DNA of 64,000 nucleotides from JAQBDA01 sp963709875 (GCA_963709875.1 CAVPYB010000009.1:1-64000), one strand, 5' to 3'. Counted from the first letter of the stretch, positions 20,647 to 29,384 are shown. The notes: a model not told the origin generated them from the letters alone. Program-made: numbers and translations.

Positions 20647-21198
20647 TTACTCAGAAGGAGATCTACTCTCCCACTCGGCGACGGACTCTCGAATCACCGT
20701 CCGAATTTCCTCATCCGGTACAGCATCGATATCGGCGTATTGATCCAGACCGACCATAATAACCATACCTTTTGCAGGCAGCTCCATCAGACGGATTGCA
20801 CGCGCATCCAGGGGTGTTCCCGAGAGCTTCTCCTGAAGGATTTCATCAATCTGTACAGCAATGCTCTGCGGTGGTCTCTCCAGTGGGCGCGTATCCGGTT
20901 TTACTGCACGCGCCACCATATCTATCGGGCTGATCTTCGGTTTTGTTTGAGTGGATAGCGACTCTGCCGCCATATAATCCTGGGCAGGCGTCTCTGTAGC
21001 GGTCAGATCCGCAGACAACGGGCTTACCTCCTCGACACCCGCCGGCTTCAGCCATCCCAGCAAGTTATCAAGTTGGCTCACCAGGCGTTCCCTCTGACTG
21101 GCACTTAGTTCAGCCGGGTACCGGACGACTTTGCCGTTCACTTCCGGGTAAATTCTACCGCTCTTGCGATCTTGCCAGACAGTCGTGATTTCGATCAT
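20647..21198 (-). CDS. Conserved-looking hypothetical protein
   Basis: A 183-aa protein of unknown function. I place the start at ATG 21198 (MIEITTVWQDRKSGRIYPEV); the longer open frame uses a TTG and would overlap the small membrane-protein gene upstream. The N-terminal 50 residues are a compact basic segment, the middle is low-complexity (Thr/Pro/Ser), and the C-terminal 70 residues (IDEILQEKLSGTPLDARAIRLMELPAKGMVIMVGLDQY) end in an acidic helix. It is the last gene of a minus-strand series running from the mutase B12 subunit through prs and mutM. No family recognised. Confidence 0.6.
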   Translation of the reverse strand: MIEITTVWQDRKSGRIYPEVNGKVVRYPAELSASQRERLVSQLDNLLGWLKPAGVEEVSPLSADLTATETPAQDYMAAESLSTQTKPKISPIDMVARAVKPDTRPLERPPQSIAVQIDEILQEKLSGTPLDARAIRLMELPAKGMVIMVGLDQYADIDAVPDEEIRTVIRESVAEWESRSPSE

Positions 21199-21229
21199 AT
21201 TCGTCCGGCTCTTTGGCAGATCACTCGAT

Positions 21230-21337
21230 TTAGACTCTTCTGTCGCGCGTTCCAGAGATAAGCACTCCGAGCGCAATACCCACCCCAATACCGATCAGAC
21301 CGATCAATATTACAAAGATAATTTCGCTGGTACCCAT
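21230..21337 (-). CDS. Small single-span membrane peptide, 35 aa
   Basis: The minus strand has AGGGAGG six bases before an ATG at 21337, opening a 35-codon frame that ends in TAA at 21230-21232. The peptide is one glycine-rich hydrophobic helix (IIFVILIGLIGIGVGIALGV) with a basic tail (GTRDRRV), as expected for a small inner-membrane protein with a cytoplasmic C-terminus. It sits 59 bases after mutM and 31 bases before the next hypothetical gene, on the same strand. The strong ribosome site and regular hydrophobic pattern make it a likely real gene; the function is unknown. Confidence 0.6.
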   Translation of the reverse strand: MGTSEIIFVILIGLIGIGVGIALGVLISGTRDRRV

Positions 21338-21396
21338 ATCAGGCCTCCCTTTCGCCGTATACTGGCAGTTCCAACTATTTCAGCTACAATAATTGC

Positions 21397-22221
21397 TCAA
21401 ACTGGCGCTGGCTGGCAGTTTGGACAAAAATGCGTTCCCCGCTGACCAACCACGATGCGCTCTACTGCGGTCCCGCAGACCGGGCAGGGTTCGCCGGTAC
21501 GTTGATAAACTCGAAAATTGTTTTGGAAACCGCCCCCCCGGTAAACCCAGTCGATGCTCGCCCCATTGCTTCGGATGCCGTCTTGAAGCACTTTACGGAT
21601 GCCGTCCCACAGCCGCCCCACCTGTGCCTGGTCGAGCTTGTTAGAATGCAGCAGCGGGTGCATGCAGGCTATGTGCAGCGCCTCATCGGTGTAGATATTC
21701 CCCATCCCGGCAATGAAGCTCTGGTCCAATAACAAGGGCTTGAGCTGGCGGCGATAGCGGTGCAGCCTCTCGTAAAGGAGATGAGGCGTGAATTCATCAT
21801 CCAGCGGCTCCGGACCAAGTGAACCGGTGACGATCTCCGGGTCAGGCACCAGCCACGCACGTCCGAATTTTCTAGGGTCGTTGAAAACCAGACAAAGACC
21901 ATTCTCAAAACGGATAATCAGGCGGGTGTGTATGCCCGGTTCACCCTCATCTTCTTCTACCAGCAGATCACCACTCATCCTCAAGTGGATCAGCAGATAT
22001 TCCCGGGAAAGCAGCAAGACCAGGTATTTCCCCCGCCGGCGGATGTCTACAATCGCCTGCCCCGGCAAGCGGCGTTCGAACTCGTCTATCCCTGGCAGCA
22101 CCAGTGTGCGAGACCAGAGCACCTTACCAGCAGTGATGGTAAGGCCACAAATGGATGGCTGGTCGCCAACCCCATTGCGCAGGCCTGCGGCGATGGTCTC
22201 GACTTCGGGCAGCTCAGGCAT
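21397..22221 (-). CDS. mutM: Formamidopyrimidine-DNA glycosylase (Fpg/MutM)
   Basis: A 274-aa base-excision repair enzyme that removes 8-oxoguanine and formamidopyrimidines and nicks the abasic site. It starts MPELPEVE, with the catalytic Pro2 and Glu3; LVFNDPRKFGRAWL, the helix-two-turn-helix segment (FIAGMGNIYTDEALH) and the C-terminal zinc finger with CPVC and CPNC are all present. Length is normal. The ATG lies three bases after the prs stop codon, so the two genes are probably co-transcribed. Confidence 0.95.
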   Translation of the reverse strand: MPELPEVETIAAGLRNGVGDQPSICGLTITAGKVLWSRTLVLPGIDEFERRLPGQAIVDIRRRGKYLVLLLSREYLLIHLRMSGDLLVEEDEGEPGIHTRLIIRFENGLCLVFNDPRKFGRAWLVPDPEIVTGSLGPEPLDDEFTPHLLYERLHRYRRQLKPLLLDQSFIAGMGNIYTDEALHIACMHPLLHSNKLDQAQVGRLWDGIRKVLQDGIRSNGASIDWVYRGGGFQNNFRVYQRTGEPCPVCGTAVERIVVGQRGTHFCPNCQPAPV

Positions 22222-22224
22222 AGC

Positions 22225-23217
22225 TCACTCGTCGAACATCTCTCCTACACTTCGCCCGGCATGTGCCCTACTGATGACTTCACCCAGCAAAGGCGCTATC
22301 GACAGGACGGTAAGTATATCTTTGAGCGGAGCCCGCTTCTCAGGAGGAATGGGGATCGTGTTCGTGGTGATCAGCTCCTTGATCGGCAGCTCGGAAAGCC
22401 GCTCGACAGCCGGTTGAGACAGAACCGGATGAACCGTAACCAGGTAGACGTCGTTGGCACCCTTTTCCTTCACCAGTTTCACCGCCTGGCTTACTGACCC
22501 GGCAGTATCGATCTCGTCATCGACGATGATCACATCGCAGTCATTGACATCACCGATCAAGGTCAGCGCTTCAGCGCGATCGAATTGTCCGGCGCGTCGT
22601 TTCTCGATGAAAGCGATCGGGGCTTCGATCGATACTGCGAAGTTGCGACCTTTCTTGGCGAAACCCAGATCAGCAGCCGTCACGACCGGATTTTTCATCC
22701 TGGGCAGCTTGGCCTTGACGTAGCTGGTCAGCAGGTGAAAGGCGGTGAGCACGTCGCCAGGGATCGAAAAGAAACCTTGTATCTGACCGGCGTGCAGGTC
22801 CAGGGTCATATAGCGATCCGCGCCGGCGATCTCGATCATGTCGGCCACCAGACGGGCTGTGATGGGGACGCGCGGTTTATCCTTCTTGTCTGAGCGGGCG
22901 TAGCACAGATAGGGGATGACTGCCGTCACGCGCCCGGCAGAATCCAGACGTAAGGTCTGGAGGGTGATCAGCAGCTCCATCAGGTTGCGGTGAACTGGGG
23001 AGCTAGTTGTCTGGATGACATAGACATCCTGGCCGCGCACGCTCTTATGCAGTTTAACCCACAGGTTGTCATTCGAGAAATGCAGCACATCTCTGCCGCT
23101 CAGCGGCAATCCCAGGTATTGGGCGATCTCATCAGCCAGCTCGGGGCAGCCTGTCCCGGCGAACAGCTGGATTTCCCCATAAATATTCAATTCGTGATGC
23201 AGATGTTGAGCCGGCAT
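22225..23217 (-). CDS. prs: Ribose-phosphate pyrophosphokinase
   Basis: A 330-aa PRPP synthetase that makes PRPP from ribose 5-phosphate and ATP for nucleotide, His and Trp synthesis. Seen: YGEIQLFAGTGCPELADEIA at the N-terminus, PYLCYARSDKKDKPR (ATP/flexible loop), the pyrophosphate-binding TLDLHAGQIQGFF, and the PRPP loop DCDVIIVDDEIDTAGSV. The sequence is more divergent than standard Prs, including KKDKPR where many have the RQDRK motif. It is directly upstream of mutM. Confidence 0.9.
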   Translation of the reverse strand: MPAQHLHHELNIYGEIQLFAGTGCPELADEIAQYLGLPLSGRDVLHFSNDNLWVKLHKSVRGQDVYVIQTTSSPVHRNLMELLITLQTLRLDSAGRVTAVIPYLCYARSDKKDKPRVPITARLVADMIEIAGADRYMTLDLHAGQIQGFFSIPGDVLTAFHLLTSYVKAKLPRMKNPVVTAADLGFAKKGRNFAVSIEAPIAFIEKRRAGQFDRAEALTLIGDVNDCDVIIVDDEIDTAGSVSQAVKLVKEKGANDVYLVTVHPVLSQPAVERLSELPIKELITTNTIPIPPEKRAPLKDILTVLSIAPLLGEVISRAHAGRSVGEMFDE

Positions 23218-23293
23218 GTACGCCTCCCAGAATTTTGGTTTGGTCTTCTATTCCACAAATGATCTCGTCCGTCAGACAACCTCCAACCAAGGA

Positions 23294-23833
23294 TCATGTA
23301 CTGACCTGCCAGTCTGAACGCAATACGCTCATCAGCAGCACGTCAACATAGCGACCATCTTGATACTCGGCCTGGCGGAGTCTGCCTTCATGGATAAAAC
23401 CGATCTTTTCATACGAACGGATGGCGCGCAAGTTTGTCTCATAAACGCGCAGTGAGATCCGGTTTAAATTCAGCGTCTCGAATCCATGTTTGAGCAGCAA
23501 GGACATTGCCTCGCTGCCGTAGCCCTGGTCCCAGAGACGCTTTTCCCCGATAAATATACCCACTTCTGCCATACGGATGCGCCAATCGAAAAGCATCAGC
23601 CCACAATTGCCGACCGCTAGCCAATTTTCCCCATCCAAGATCTCGATCACCATGGGATGTTCATCCCCGGGTCTGTCGAGCATACTCTCGAACCAGCGTT
23701 CTTCCTCAACCATCGAGAAGGGTCGATAATGGGCTAATCCCTGGCGGATATCGGGATCATTCAACCATGACGCAAATTGCTGCAGATCACTGCGTTCGGA
23801 GGCGCGCAGTCGAATGCGCTCACCATAGATCAT
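23294..23833 (-). CDS. GNAT family N-acetyltransferase, RimJ/RimL-like
   Basis: A 179-aa GCN5-related acetyltransferase. The order of elements is typical: RIRLRASERSDL at the start, AEVGIFIGEKRLWDQGYGSEAMSLLLKHGF (acetyl-CoA binding turn QGYGSEA), then LNRISLRVYETNLRAIRSYEKIGFIHEG. Family members acetylate ribosomal protein N-termini, small metabolites or antibiotics; the substrate is not readable here. Its ATG overlaps the stop of meaB by four bases, so the pair is translationally coupled. Confidence 0.87.
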   Translation of the reverse strand: MIYGERIRLRASERSDLQQFASWLNDPDIRQGLAHYRPFSMVEEERWFESMLDRPGDEHPMVIEILDGENWLAVGNCGLMLFDWRIRMAEVGIFIGEKRLWDQGYGSEAMSLLLKHGFETLNLNRISLRVYETNLRAIRSYEKIGFIHEGRLRQAEYQDGRYVDVLLMSVLRSDWQVST

Positions 23834-24849
23834 AGATGACCACCATCCATTAACATATCCAGTGCTCGCCAGGGGTTGATCTGCCTCTTTACCAGACTAC
23901 TGACTACCGTTCCATATCTTTCGGAGGTGATCGTGTCGCGCCAGCGAGTTAGAAGGGCAGTTTGTAGAAGGTCGTTCAGCTCGGATTCTAGCCGGTCGCG
24001 TTCACGGCGCTGCCAATCTCCGCTTTCCTGGAGATAGCTGAAATGCTGGGCGATCTCATTTTTTACTTCAATGATGCCAATCCCCTCCGTCGAGACGGTG
24101 CGCAGAACCGGCGTATGCCACATCGCTGCCTTGTCCTCTTTCAGACCGGTCTCAGCAGCAGGCAGCACTCGTCCGTGATGATAGAAAGCTCGTTGAACCG
24201 GGTGGGAAAGCTGCAGCATGTTTCGCAGCGCACGCTCGGTGTTTTCCACACCAGGTCGGTCGGCTTTGTTCACCACCAGGATATCTGCTATCTCCAAAAT
24301 ACCGGCTTTGATCGCCTGGATCTCATCCCCTAAACCTGGAGCTTCAACCACAATGGTAGTGTGAGCCAGGCGGGCGATATCTACTTCTGCCTGCCCAGCG
24401 CCAACCGTCTCGATCAAGATGACCTCATATCCGGCAGCATCTAATGCCTGCACCATACTGGATGTCGTGCTTGCCAGACCACCCAGCGAGCCTCGGGAAG
24501 CCATCGAACGGATAAACACGCCCGGATCTCCAGCCAGATCTCTCATGCGCACCCTGTCGCCAAGGATAGCGCCACCGGTGAATGGGCTGGATGGGTCGAC
24601 TGCTACAACTCCCACGCGCCTGGGAGGCTCTCCATCCGCTGGTTTACGGTAAGCGCTCGCCAATTGATTGACCAGCGAAGATTTTCCAGTCCCTGGGGCA
24701 CCTGTAACACCGATCAGGTGCGCCTGCCCGGTATGCGCGAACAGCTTCTCAAGCGAGGCGCGCCCTTCTGGGGTATTGTTTTCGATATGAGTTAACAGCC
24801 GGGATAATGCCAGCCGGTCGCCTTCAAGGACAGCTTCCGCAAGCCACAT
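23830..24849 (-). CDS. meaB: MeaB/ArgK-type GTPase, chaperone of the B12-dependent mutase
   Basis: A G3E-family GTPase of 339 aa from the ATG at 24849 (MWLAEAVLEGDR); the longer frame to GTG 24936 would overlap the preceding gene by 80 bases. Visible: Walker A GAPGTGKSSLV, the VVAVDPSSPFTGGAILGDRVRM block, ETVGAGQAEVDIA and NKAD. MeaB gates delivery of adenosylcobalamin to acyl-CoA mutases and protects them from inactivation. It follows the mutase B12 subunit by seven bases, matching that role. The large mutase subunit is at 7904. Confidence 0.92.
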   Translation of the reverse strand: MWLAEAVLEGDRLALSRLLTHIENNTPEGRASLEKLFAHTGQAHLIGVTGAPGTGKSSLVNQLASAYRKPADGEPPRRVGVVAVDPSSPFTGGAILGDRVRMRDLAGDPGVFIRSMASRGSLGGLASTTSSMVQALDAAGYEVILIETVGAGQAEVDIARLAHTTIVVEAPGLGDEIQAIKAGILEIADILVVNKADRPGVENTERALRNMLQLSHPVQRAFYHHGRVLPAAETGLKEDKAAMWHTPVLRTVSTEGIGIIEVKNEIAQHFSYLQESGDWQRRERDRLESELNDLLQTALLTRWRDTITSERYGTVVSSLVKRQINPWRALDMLMDGGHL

Positions 24850-24856
24850 GAGGCTT

Positions 24857-25267
24857 TCAGGTAACTGCCGTATCGCTAACCGATTGGCGGATGTCGCTGA
24901 TAATCTGGTCGGTGAGCGTCCCAGGTCCGTAAACACCTACCACACCCATCTCCCTCAGGCGCGGGACATCCTCATCTGGAATGATGCCCCCAACAAACAC
25001 CCTAACATGCGCCTGCTGGTTGCTCTCCAGCAGCTCGAGCACCCGTGGCACAAGCGCCATATGGGCACCAGACAGCACAGACAACCCGACCGCGTCAACG
25101 TCTTCCTGCAGCGCAGCATCGGCGATCATTTCGGGCGTTTGGCGCAGCCCGGTATAAATGACTTCCATCCCCGCGTCGCGTAATGAGCGTGCCACTACCT
25201 TTGCACCGCGATCGTGGCCATCCAATCCCGGTTTGGCTATCAGCACGCGGATCTTTTTCTCAACCAT
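24857..25267 (-). CDS. icmB: Acyl-CoA mutase small subunit, cobalamin-binding domain
   Basis: A 136-aa B12-binding protein. DGHDRG is the DxHxxG motif whose His ligates cobalt in base-off/His-on B12 enzymes; LSVLSGAHM and FVGGIIP complete the Rossmann-like B12 domain. It is the partner of the 559-aa large subunit at 7904; the 559 + 136 aa split resembles IcmA/IcmB of Streptomyces and two-subunit methylmalonyl-CoA mutases. GGAAGG five bases upstream supports ATG 25267 over the GTG six bases earlier. meaB follows immediately. Confidence 0.93.
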   Translation of the reverse strand: MVEKKIRVLIAKPGLDGHDRGAKVVARSLRDAGMEVIYTGLRQTPEMIADAALQEDVDAVGLSVLSGAHMALVPRVLELLESNQQAHVRVFVGGIIPDEDVPRLREMGVVGVYGPGTLTDQIISDIRQSVSDTAVT

Positions 25268-25335
25268 CAGCACCTTCCAGAATAAGGTTTACGTGATTGG
25301 ATTATACCGCGCTTAGCTGAAGCCTTGAGTGACGA

Positions 25336-25980
25336 TCAGACGATCAAACCGTAATTTTGGGCGTATTTTACCGCCTCCCGGCGATTGGCGACTTCGAGTT
25401 TGCGAAGGATGCTGTGGATGTGATTCTTTACTGTGTACTCAGAGATATATAAACGGGCTGCGATCTCACGGTTTGACCCACCCTTTCCCAACTCCATCAA
25501 AACATCCATCTCCCGCGGGGTTAGACGGTCAACTGCAGCCCGCACTTCGGGTGGATGATTGTTGCGGGAGAACTCCTGCAGCAGGCGGGACACCATGGTG
25601 CGCGAGATAGGCGCTTGCCCGTGCCGCAGCCCTCGCAGTGATGCAAGCAGCTGCGGTGCAGCCAGCGATTTCAACAAATAACCTTTCGCTCCGCTGCGAA
25701 TGGCAGCTATCAGCCTCTCATCATCAGAATTATCGGATAGGAAAACGACGGCAGCCTGAGGGCAGAGCGCCTGGATGTCTTTGGCAGCTTGCAGACTGTC
25801 TCCATCGGGAAGATTGAAATCCATTAATACCAGGTCGGGGTAGAGGTGATCGACTTTATTCAAAGCCGCTGAAAGGTGACCGAAATTGCCGACCACCCTG
25901 AAATCTGGCTCTCCGGTCAATAGATTAACCAGGTGATCCCGGAAATCCTGATTGCTATCGACTATCAGTACAGAAAACAT
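25336..25980 (-). CDS. NarL/LuxR-type response regulator
   Basis: A 214-aa two-component regulator. The receiver domain has VLIVDSNQDF, the phospho-acceptor Asp in LVLMDFNLPDG, and the conserved Lys in GYLLKSL. A LuxR-type helix-turn-helix follows (LTPREMDVLMELGKGGSNREIAARLYISEYTVKNHIHSILRKL in sequence). No sensor kinase gene is adjacent, so the signal is unknown. It lies upstream of the mutase B12 subunit on the same strand with a 68-base gap. Confidence 0.92.
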   Translation of the reverse strand: MFSVLIVDSNQDFRDHLVNLLTGEPDFRVVGNFGHLSAALNKVDHLYPDLVLMDFNLPDGDSLQAAKDIQALCPQAAVVFLSDNSDDERLIAAIRSGAKGYLLKSLAAPQLLASLRGLRHGQAPISRTMVSRLLQEFSRNNHPPEVRAAVDRLTPREMDVLMELGKGGSNREIAARLYISEYTVKNHIHSILRKLEVANRREAVKYAQNYGLIV

Positions 25981-26290
25981 CTCGTCCTCTCAACGGCGTA
26001 ACCGCGGTTTCTCAAGCGGCGCAGTTGGCGGGAAGGCTCCCCTAGAACTGATCACTCAGGTGGTGGCAGAAAGTGGAATAAGGGGTTGTGCGGGGATACC
26101 TTCCATCTAATCCTCTTACCACCAGCTGATTTATCCCTTCAGCAATTATATATCAGGGCCTATGTTTCATCTGCCTGGCGTGATTTACAGTTATGTAAAG
26201 AGGAGGTGCAAATAACTCCCCCTTCTGGACGGGTGTCCAGACAACAATTCAGCTCGGCTATCGTATAAAACTAGAGAATATCAGCCCATC

Positions 26291-26319
26291 AAACAAGAAA
26301 CCGCCCGGTGTGGACGGCT
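26291..26319 (-). terminator. Intrinsic terminator of the small transcription unit
   Basis: On the minus strand a six-pair CCGTCC/GGGCGG stem (one G-T pair) with a five-base loop is followed by TTTCTTGTTT. Confidence 0.6.
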
Positions 26320-26339
26320 CCCTGTCGCGCTGCGGCATC

Positions 26340-26405
26340 TTATCCTAGATGGAGGAGGGATGCCGCAGCGCTAAGACGTAAACTACTATCGTTCATAACG
26401 GCCAT
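26340..26405 (-). CDS. Possible 21-aa leader or small peptide
   Basis: The open frame begins at ATG 26405 or, better spaced from the AGAGGAGGTG ribosome site, ATG 26396, and ends in TAA at 26340-26342. The peptide (MAVMNDSSLRLSAAASLLHLG) has no recognised family. Its second half is encoded by one arm of the 13-bp hairpin, a layout seen in attenuator leaders, but no codon run for a single amino acid is present. Whether it is translated is unknown. Confidence 0.35.
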   Translation of the reverse strand: MAVMNDSSLRLSAAASLLHLG

Positions 26406-26460
26406 CACCTCCTCTTTGGTGGGATAGCGGAGGAATGCAGCATTTACGCTGACGAAGAAT

Positions 26461-26488
26461 AGTATACCCCAATCACGACAATTGTCAA
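26461..26488 (-). promoter_or_regulatory. Sigma-70 promoter of the small transcription unit
   Basis: On the minus strand a perfect TTGACA (26483-26488) is separated by 16 bases from TATACT (26461-26466). It is one of the best consensus promoters in the window and precedes no large gene. Confidence 0.65.
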
Positions 26489-26543
26489 TAGAGACCAAGC
26501 TCATCCACATTGATCTTTAACGTACAATATTGTCAGGTTCCCC

Positions 26544-27597
26544 TCACACTGCTGATCGCAGCCCTTCAACTTCAGGCCACTCTTCTATCGGGTCTGCTGA
26601 TTGGACGATGTGCATCCCTGCGGTGGCAAATTCACGGTATGCCTTGTCGGCCTGGTCAGTGAAATCGACCAATCCCGGTACGACCACCGGTGAGGTGCAA
26701 TCCTCCAATAAATAGATTCGCTTTACGAGTTGCGGGTCGTGCTCGAGGATTCCTTCCAGGAGGTCTGCAATGGTTGATGCCACGCAGTGACTCTTTGCCT
26801 GACCGGCAACTACCACCATATCGTGATCGATGACAGCCTGCAGAAAAGACCCGTCCTTGCTGGCGATCGGCTGTCCATCTGTCCCAATTAAAACCTCTGG
26901 ACCGATCGCAGAATAGCTTTCCGTATCCGCATATTCCCCCTTGATGACTATGGATGGCTGGGTGGAACGTGCGATGGTATGGAAAAATACTGCTTCCTCG
27001 ACCGATGCCACCATTGCATGCCCGATCCCGCCGAGCATTGCATGGTATGGCCAGATGGTCAACTCATACTTGCCTCGCTCCTGAAGCTGGAATGTGTAAT
27101 GCAGCAGCTGCCTCTGCCCCTGATCGGGGGTCACTCCCAGAGAATCTGCTGCTGATGGGTTGAAGCGCCAGCGTCCAGTGCGTACATCTGTCATAAGACA
27201 CCATCGTGAGCGGCGCCGGGTGCTCACCTTCTGCGTTGACCAGGTAAACCGGATGGAAAATCTGCATAGTACGGTGAGTATCCAGGGTTACTTGAATGCT
27301 GGTGATCGAACCCAGATTCCTGTAGACAAACTCGCACAGCCTGCGGTTATCCTCAACCGCGGCAGTTCCAGACCGGCCAGCAACGAACAGCTCGAAACCC
27401 GGAATGCAGAAGGTATTCTGCAGATCGATCAATAACAGGGCAATCTTACGCTCGTCAGCGGCTGAACGTGGGATAGCATACTGCTTGCTCCATGCGCTGG
27501 CATCAGACGCCCGTGCCTGGTAATCTATCCGCCACACTTCGCCGACCTTATCAGGATCAAAGTGCGGTGGCATAGGGAGTTGCTTAATAGCTTGCAT
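26544..27597 (-). CDS. Nicotinamidase/isochorismatase-family cysteine hydrolase, frame-shifted
   Basis: Two overlapping frames make one protein of about 350 aa. The first (27597 to about 27195) carries the catalytic Asp in LLLIDLQNTFC and the metal site DTHRTMQIFHP. The second (about 27190 to 26544) carries the Lys in VIKGEYADTESYSA and the nucleophile Cys in AGQAKSHCV. One extra base near 27190-27195 (SYD… should read SYTDVRTGRW) restores the frame. The Asp/Lys/Cys triad and metal ligands are those of nicotinamidase-like amidases, but the protein is longer than PncA (about 210 aa), so the substrate is uncertain. Confidence 0.8.
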
Positions 27598-27661
27598 ATT
27601 TATTTCTCACAACCATATATTTGCGGTTTTTCAGCCCAGGTGTCTTTACACCCAGCGCCCA

Positions 27662-28483
27662 TCACACCTTCTGTGTGTCGGGAACGGTTACTCGACTGAA
27701 GCGTAGACCCAGGTAAATTGCCACAAAATATCCAAAGTAGGTCAGCACTTCGGTGAGCGATGGATTTCCATTATAGCCGAAAAGCGCCTTGAGCAGCGAT
27801 CCAAAGGTGGAGTTCTCATCCACGATCGTATTGGTGTCCCAGACATGCTCGATAATCGCCGGGACCCAACCAGCTTCGTTGAGCTCATGCACCCCATGGG
27901 CTGCCAGCCCACCTGCAAATAGGATGAGCAGCACACTGGTGACCATAAAGAATGAGCTCAGATTCAGCCTGATGCTGCTTGTAAATATTGCCCACCCCAA
28001 CGCTGCAGCAGCCACCAGACCCAGGATCGCCCCGAGAAGGTTGAATTGTGATTCTGAAGCCATTGCCGTAGCCGTCAGGAACAAGGCCAATTCCACACCC
28101 TCTCGGACAACAGCAAAAAACGCCAGCCAGAACAACGCCTGCAATCCTATGCGACCGGTGGCATAGCGCACCTCAGCTTCCAGATCGGTCTTGATCGAAC
28201 GCGACTGTCGCTGCATCCAGAAGATCATCCAGGTAAGCACAACTGCCGCTAACAGCATAGTTATGCCTTCGAATATCTCTTCCGCCCTGCCCTCTAGTGA
28301 GGCACCGAAGCGGATCAACACGACAGCTGCAGCCAGGCTGATTACGGATGCGCTGATCGCCCCATACCATACGGCAGGGGCTAATTCACTTCGGTTCATC
28401 TTGCGTAGCGCGCCGAGGACAATACCGATAATCAATGCAGCTTCCAATCCTTCACGCAACGAGAGCAGAAAACCAGGCAGCAT
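27662..28483 (-). CDS. FTR1 family iron permease
   Basis: A 273-aa membrane protein with seven hydrophobic segments. The iron-coordinating motifs REGLEA in the first helix and REGVEL in the fourth are characteristic of FTR1/EfeU high-affinity iron permeases. ATG 28483 has GGAGG five bases upstream; the open frame extends 48 bases further but adds only unrelated residues. No EfeO/EfeB partner gene is adjacent. It diverges from a DtxR-type regulator across a 241-base region with a palindromic candidate operator, implying metal-responsive control. Confidence 0.9.
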   Translation of the reverse strand: MLPGFLLSLREGLEAALIIGIVLGALRKMNRSELAPAVWYGAISASVISLAAAVVLIRFGASLEGRAEEIFEGITMLLAAVVLTWMIFWMQRQSRSIKTDLEAEVRYATGRIGLQALFWLAFFAVVREGVELALFLTATAMASESQFNLLGAILGLVAAAALGWAIFTSSIRLNLSSFFMVTSVLLILFAGGLAAHGVHELNEAGWVPAIIEHVWDTNTIVDENSTFGSLLKALFGYNGNPSLTEVLTYFGYFVAIYLGLRFSRVTVPDTQKV

Positions 28484-28597
28484 ATATACCTCCAGAGATA
28501 ACAATAATTTTAGAGCAGCGTTCAAGAGCACTATTCATCTATGGCTAAGTATGGGCGTACTCAGGCCTGAAATGTGATCATTGAGCGGTGCCGGTAT

Positions 28598-28627
28598 AGT
28601 ATAATAAATATAATTAATATTTATCAA
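28598..28627 (-). promoter_or_regulatory. ftr1 promoter with overlapping palindromic operator
   Basis: For the minus strand TTGATA (28622-28627) and TATACT (28598-28603) are 18 bases apart. The spacer is filled by an inverted repeat ATAAATAT-AATTA-ATATTTAT (28604-28624), the size of a DtxR/MntR-family box, placed so that a bound dimer would block RNA polymerase. The likely repressor is the DtxR-like gene on the other side. Confidence 0.5.
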
Positions 28628-28724
28628 GATATTCATGTTTAATTAGTGTTATCCCTGGTGGAAAACAAGGTTGCAATCGGGTTGTTAATTTGACTGGTAT
28701 TGATCTGGCTGGAGAAATGCTGCA

Positions 28725-29384
28725 ATGATCACAGGAGCAATGAGACGTTACGCTGCTGAGATCTATCGTCTACAGGAATATCACGATTTTGTAAGTATCT
28801 CTGATCTATCAGAACACCTGTGTGTATCCCTGCAGGCGATCTCCCGGATGATCAGGCGGTTGAAAACCGGAGGGTATATCCTTCACGAGCCGTACCGCGG
28901 GGTGCGACTGACCCCGGAAGGTGTGGTTATCGCTTTGCCTGCAATCCGGCGGCACCGCCTGGTTGAGGTATTCCTTGTGCGCAGCATGAAGTTCGGCTGG
29001 CATGAGGTACACGATATAACCGACCAGTTCGAGCTAGGCATCGATGAGTTGCTCGAGAAGCGGATCGATGAACTGTTAGATCATCCTACCCGCTGCCCGC
29101 ATGGTGAGCCAATCCCCACCCCGGACGGGAGAATGCCGGTCCTCGACGATACCAGCCTGGTAGAATCACCGCTTGGAGAGAAGTACCGTATCAGCAGGGT
29201 GCGCGTCAATGACCCGGAAAAACTGCGCTATTTGGGGGAATTAGGGCTGTACCCGGGGTCAGCGTTTAAAGCAATATCCTATGCGCCGTTCGATGGACCG
29301 GTGCACATTCAGATTGACCGCCAGGAGGTCGTGCTCAGCCACGAACTCGCTGCCGCTCTGTATGTCGAAGAATATCCCGCTTAA
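28725..29384 (+). CDS. DtxR/MntR-family metal-dependent transcriptional regulator
   Basis: A 219-aa regulator. N-terminal winged helix (SISDLSEHLCVSLQAISRMIRRLKTGGYI, with wing HEPYRGVRLTPEG), then the metal-binding dimerisation domain with HRLVEVFL, WHEVHDITDQFELGI and DHPTRCPHGEPIP, and a C-terminal SH3-like FeoA-type domain. The family represses metal-uptake genes when loaded with Fe2+ or Mn2+. It is divergent from the FTR1 permease and probably controls it and itself through the palindrome at 28604-28624 (inference). Confidence 0.9.
   Translation: MITGAMRRYAAEIYRLQEYHDFVSISDLSEHLCVSLQAISRMIRRLKTGGYILHEPYRGVRLTPEGVVIALPAIRRHRLVEVFLVRSMKFGWHEVHDITDQFELGIDELLEKRIDELLDHPTRCPHGEPIPTPDGRMPVLDDTSLVESPLGEKYRISRVRVNDPEKLRYLGELGLYPGSAFKAISYAPFDGPVHIQIDRQEVVLSHELAAALYVEEYPA

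Larger units (their letters stand above)
26290..26454 (-). ncRNA. Candidate small transcript with internal hairpin (unknown sRNA or peptide leader)
   Basis: This lies in the 560-base gap between the response regulator and the nicotinamidase-like gene. A consensus promoter (26461-26488) would start an RNA near 26454 that ends at an intrinsic terminator at 26291-26319, about 165 bases long. It contains a perfect AGGAGGTGAT ribosome site and a 13-bp hairpin (26327-26339 with 26359-26371). It matches no RNA family I know. The rest of the gap, 25981-26289, shows no gene or clear signal. The unit could also be a leader of the regulator gene 310 bases downstream, if the terminator is conditional. 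Confidence 0.5.
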
